A stretch of 64,000 nt of DNA from Limnomonas spitsbergensis (taxonomy: Eukaryota; Chlorophyta; Chlorophyceae; Chlamydomonadales), in contig JAYJMM010000039.1 in NCBI GenBank assembly GCA_037349105.1, forward strand, positions 2,108,001 to 2,172,000. The letters are read 5' to 3'. Of the stretch, positions 61,001-64,000 are shown piece after piece. The translations under genes were made by a program, and so were the position numbers. A model generated the notes under the pieces. The model did not search any database. It had not been told where the DNA came from and worked only from the letters and a program-made list of their open reading frames with translations. The stretch's first letter is position 1. Each line of letters starts with the position of its first letter.

Positions 61001-62972
61001 CCTCAGAGCGTATGTATCACATGTTTATTCAATTCTTTGACACTGCACGTTGACTAGTGCCCTGTGCATTGCCTCCATGCTGCCGCACCAGAAACTGGAC
61101 ATCCTGCCGAGATCAGGCCCTGCCGGAAATGCTGTCAAAAGCGGTCAACACACCAGCCAGCAAAAAAACAGTTATACCTGAATGCTGCCCTGGATGTTAA
61201 CCAGCAACCAGCTTTGACAAAAGGCACCTCCCCACATTGACCGAGATGTTGCTGGATGTTCCTGGATGTTGCTAGATGTTGCTGGATGTTGCCCTGGATG
61301 TTAACAAGCAACCAGCTTTGACAAAAGGCACCTCCCCACATTGACCTAGATGTTGCTGGATGTTGCTGGATGTTGCTAGATGTTGCTGGCTATTGCAGGG
61401 TGTTGCTGGATGTTGCCCTGGATGTTAACCAGCAACCAGCTTTGACAAAAGGCACCTCCCCACATTGACCTAGATGTTGCTGGATGTTGCTGGCTATTGC
61501 AGGGTGTTGCTGGATGTTGCCCTGGATGTTAACCAGCAACCAGCTTTGACAAAAGACACCTCCCCACATTGACCGAGATGTTGCTGGATGTTGCTGGATG
61601 TTGCTGGCTATTGCAGGATGTTGCTGAATGTTGCTGGCTATTGCTGGCAATTGCAGGGTGTTTCTGGATGTAGCTGGATGTTGATGGATGTTGCTGGCTA
61701 TTGCTGGCTATTGCAGGATGTTGCTGGATGTTGCTGGATGTTGCTGGCTATTGCAGGATGTTGCTGGATGTTGCTGGATGTTGCTGGCTGTTGCTGGCTA
61801 TTGCAGGGTGTTGCTGGATGTTGCTGGATGTTGCTGGCTATTGCAGGGTGTTGCTGGATGTTGCTGGATGTTGCTGGCTATTGCAGGGTGTTGCTGGATG
61901 TTGCTGGATGTTGCTGGATGTTGCCCTAGTTGTTAACCAGCAACCAGCTTGTTGACAAAAGGCAGCTTCCCACACCTACCTGGATGTGTTTTTGCGAAAT
62001 CGACATCCCCTCAATCTTGTCCAGCATCTCGATGTTCTCAATGATGATCCCGATCACCAGCTGCACTATCAGGTACACACACACCATCCTGCATGCACAC
62101 AGACCAGCATTCAACATGAATTGATGCACGCAGACCAGCATTCAGACAGACAAGATGGACACAGCTCAGCATTCAGACAGACAAGATGGACATAGCTCAG
62201 CATTCAGACAGACAAGATGGACACAGCTCAGCATTCAGACAGACAAGATGGACACAGCTCAGCATTCAGAACTGACCACCAGACACAAATATGAGACTCA
62301 CAAACAATCCTGCATGCACACAGCTCAGCATTCAGAACTAGCCAGCCAGACACAGCTGTGCAAAAGGCTGTGGGTGGTTGCTCTACCTTTTTAACAAGGA
62401 AACAGCTCAGCATGCAGAATCGTCTTGACGCAAGCTGGTCGGCACTCAGAACTAACCAGACGCATGCTGGCCTTCCTACTCATGGACGACCGCATAGCTT
62501 GACCCGTTGCAATATTTCCTGCAGATTTAAAAATGTATGAAGCTCCCTAAAACGATCTCCGCTGGCTTCAATCAATCTTACGTATGTGTAGAGTACTTTT
62601 AATTCAACCGTTTATTTTTAAACAAGACAGCATGATCATCTTTTGTCTATGTTCGGCAGTCCAGCATGCAGCTCGACCTCATGAAAAATGCACGGTCCAC
62701 ACGCGACAGATTCAAAGAAGAAATTGTGAAAGGGAAAGAACTAGATGTTACAACGGGAGAGCAACCTCCCAAAGCATCAAAAGCACTCCCTCACAGCATC
62801 AGAGGCACGCTCCTGCAGACATGCAACATTAAAAACACTCTGTCACAGCATCAGAGACACCCTCCTGTAGCAACCCTCTTGCAGCATCAAAATCACTCTC
62901 CCACAGCAGCACTCACATGTACGAGCTGAAATAGATTGCGGCAATGGATGCTGCCGGGGTGCATCGATTGAC
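55091..62972 (-). CDS. Second four-domain voltage-gated channel, 3' part (5' part outside window)
   Basis: Exons from 5': 62917-62972, 61980-62088, 59507-59676, 58468-58588, 57423-57453, 56687-56745, 55091-56125; 526 residues plus stop, all phases consistent. The first six have lengths 56, 109, 170, 121, 31 and 59 nt, identical to exons 24-29 of the 15889-46235 gene. They encode domain IV S6 (AAIYFSSYM + MVCVYLIVQLVIGIIIENIE), an EF-hand-like segment (EIWEELDLDGSGLIAAPN) with DPPMG, the pre-IQ stretch (RIHFLETLHALAGRV) and an IQ-like helix (DYYAALYVRSSIKGFLIRAR). The last exon (344 codons) begins LKPVFELHEKN and is Ser/Asp/Pro-rich with an acidic run (DADADADADSSSEGSSDEGC). Same strand as the first gene and 8.9 kb upstream of it: a tandem duplicate. 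Earlier exons lie beyond 64000. Confidence 0.88.
56126..57422. other. Introns of the second channel gene around its IQ-like exon
   Basis: 56280-56400 repeats GCCCACCAAGTAACC-like words; 56510-56620 is C-rich. 57330-57380 has a CCCTAAACCCTAAA run near TTAAGGGTTCAGGG. No further exon is seen besides 56687-56745. Confidence 0.5.
57540..57710. repeat. Repeats in the intron beside the 31-nt exon
   Basis: About four units of 40-70 bp built from ATGAAATGTAACCCCATTGG and ACATGGAACCCCACTGAAAA. Confidence 0.65.
58165..58285 (-). repeat. Copies of the pre-IQ exon donor edge
   Basis: Minus-strand CAGAGGCTCCCCAAGGTGAG at about 58180-58204 copies the end and donor of exon 58468-58588 (CAGAGGCTCCCAAAG|GTGAGC). 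A second block shares the downstream flank (CACCCTC(A/C)(G/A)G...GGCTGCCGAGG). Confidence 0.75.
58295..59123. repeat. Inverted repeat pair enclosing one exon
   Basis: 58295-58458 and 58962-59123 are near-identical reverse complements (shared words GATAAATTATCCAT, GGTGGGTTGGCCAGGCAAC, GGGGGCAGAATGGCAGACAC). The 503-bp loop holds exon 58468-58588; its donor lies four bases inside the loop. In pre-mRNA the arms could pair and isolate the exon. Confidence 0.9.
59150..59506 (-). repeat. Copies of the EF-hand exon donor edge
   Basis: About three units of 115-130 bp. The nearest (59390-59430) reads ATCGTGCAGCAGTCGGAGAT + CCCGCTTAC|GTGGGT against the exon end ATCGTGCAACAATCGGAGAT + CCCGTTGAG|GTGTGT; it keeps a GT. 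Shared intron words are GGTAGGC(A/T)(G/A)C(A/G)TCTGCCCCCAC. Confidence 0.82.
59690..60215 (-). repeat. Four to five copies of the EF-hand exon 3' splice site
   Basis: Units of about 110-125 bp contain minus-strand CCATGCTGTCCAGGCGTTTG + TGGATACCTGGGAGGAG, the acceptor and first 12-14 codons of exon 59507-59676 (AFVEIWEELDL), then an intron piece. AG and pyrimidine tract are kept in all units; the exon part still reads AFVDTWEELDLK. Confidence 0.92.
60216..61180. other. Intron of the second channel gene, unique part
   Basis: 60330-60480 is A/T-rich with repeated TCTATTTCCAA words. No exon or transposable element is recognised. Confidence 0.4.
61190..61979. repeat. TTGCTGGATG array at the S6 exon donor
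   Basis: The 10-bp unit GTTGCTGGAT (and GGCTATTGCAGGGT variants) is embedded in about four larger units of 110-130 bp. On the minus strand each starts CATCTAG|GTCAATGTGGGGAG, a decayed copy of the exon 61980-62088 donor CATCCAG|GTAGGTGTGGGAAG, followed by CTTTTGTCAAAGCTGGTTGC. Confidence 0.88.
62140..62280. repeat. 30-bp minisatellite
   Basis: Four to five copies of CAGACAGACAAGATGGACAC + AGCTCAGCATT in the intron upstream of exon 61980-62088. Confidence 0.88.
62770..62910. repeat. 35-50-bp repeats at the 56-nt exon donor
   Basis: Loose units (TCACAGCATCAGAGRCAC, CTCCTGYAG) approach the donor of exon 62917-62972. Confidence 0.6.
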
Positions 62973-62999
62973 CTGAAATGAGGGAGGCAAGAAAGGGCA

Positions 63000-63735
63000 G
63001 CATGAGGAGTCTCAGTGACTTATGGGTAAGTTTGCATGGGGCTGGCCGCATGGGGAGTCTCAGTGACTAATGGGGAAATTTGCATGGGGCTGGCCGCATG
63101 GGAGTCTCAGTGACTGATGGGTCAGTTTGCATGGGGCTGGCCACATGGGGAGTCTCAGTGACTGATGGTTCAGTTTGCATGGGGCTCGCCGCATGGGGAG
63201 TCTCAGTGACTTATGGGGAAATTTGCATGGGGCTGGCCGCATGGGAGTCTCAGTGACTGATGGGTCAGTTTGCATGGGGCTGGCCACATGGGGAGTCTCA
63301 GTGACTGATGGTTCAGTTTGCATGGGGCTGGCCGCATGGGGAGTCTCAGTGACTAATGGGGAAATTTGCATGGGGCTGGCCGCATGGGAGTCTCAGTGAC
63401 TGATGGGTCAGTTTGCATGGGGCTGGCCACATGGGGAGTCTCAGTGACTGATGGTTCAGTTTGCATGGGGCTGGCCGCATGGGGAGTCTCAGTGACTTAT
63501 GGGGAAATTTGCATGGGGCTGGCCGCATGGGGAGTCTCAGTGACTGTGGGTCAGTTTGCATGGGGCTGGCCCCATGGGGAGTCTCAGTGACTGATGGGTC
63601 AGTTTGCATAGAGCTGGCCGCATGGGGAGTCTCAGTGACTGATGGATAAGTTCGCATGGGGCTGGCCGCATAGGGAGCCTCAGTGACTAATGAGGGAATT
63701 TGCATGGGGACTAATGGGCCGCATGGGGAGTCTCA
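63000..63735. repeat. 57-bp minisatellite upstream of the 56-nt exon
   Basis: About 13 copies of GCATGGGGCTGGCCGCATGG + GGAGTCTCAGTGACTGATGG + GTCAGTTT. Units alternate in a higher-order pattern of about three (GGGGAAATTT, GGGTCAGTTT, GGTTCAGTTT). No exon edge is visible in it. Confidence 0.92.
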
Positions 63736-64000
63736 GTGGCAGCTCAGCTTTACACAGGCATTGGGCTTGCGCAATAGCTAGCATCCACAACTGTTTTCGT
63801 GTGAGTGGTTGGATGTGGCTCTGCACGGCCATCAAATGCATCGCATCTCCTGCTGCCTTCTACTTGTTCAGGACGCTCGTCAAAACCCGAGACCTGAGAT
63901 CCAAAGGGCTCTCAGCGTATCAAGCCGCTGTGAGGGCAAGGCCTCATAAGGAAAGGGGTGGGTGGGTGCATGATCTGAGATCTGGAGGGAAATCAGCGCA
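63736..64000. other. Window end, no exon recognised
   Basis: The preceding exon of the second channel gene (expected to encode the domain IV pore, TGENW-like) is not found here and should lie beyond the window. Confidence 0.4.

Noticed and set aside
62140..63735. Regular arrays resembling a CRISPR
   Set aside because: Units are contiguous tandem repeats without unique spacers, in introns of a eukaryotic gene.

Overview
The window is nuclear DNA of a eukaryote with many spliceosomal GT-AG introns, most probably a green alga. The evidence is indirect. Plant-type telomere-like TTTAGGG/CCCTAAA words are scattered through the introns, non-LTR retrotransposon debris is common, and the main genes are algal-style four-domain cation channels. 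A prasinophyte with a repeat-swollen genome (Cymbomonas-like) would fit, but the species is inference only.

Layout. 1-2352: 3' half of a frameshifted non-LTR retrotransposon (RNase H, zinc knuckle, RPD...E nuclease-like segment). 2353-5583: a 3-kb repeat whose second copy lies inverted at 47149-50614; copy 1 carries a tRNA-derived SINE and copy 2 a truncated LINE, and each copy preserves the other's empty site. 7469-10015 and 12252-14277: tandem duplicates of an unrecognised three-exon gene, the second broken by a 58-nt deletion; a PIF/Harbinger-like MITE (11492-11902) sits between them. 15889-46235 (minus): a complete 31-exon voltage-gated Ca/Na-type channel alpha subunit of about 2080 residues. 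All splice phases agree and the exon sum is divisible by three. 46260-55090: intergenic DNA rich in transposable-element pieces. 55091-62972 (minus): the 3' part of a second, paralogous channel gene that continues beyond the window; six consecutive exons have exactly the same lengths as in the first gene.

The most striking pattern is in the introns. In most introns of both channel genes, and in intron 2 of the unrelated gene at 7469-10015, the minisatellites are not random: the repeated unit is, or begins as, an exon-intron junction (the last or first 10-60 coding bases plus the donor or acceptor). Examples are about 20 tandem copies of one 3' splice site (23960-25975), about 18 regular copies of one 5' splice site (20460-21345), and copies of S4 and S6 helix exon pieces. 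One exon of the second gene lies between 160-bp inverted repeats.

The two channel genes form a head-to-tail tandem pair. Both have a post-S6 EF-hand-like module with a PPMG motif, a pre-IQ segment and an IQ-like helix, as in voltage-gated Ca channels. The complete copy has an unusual selectivity ring (Q/D/E/E).
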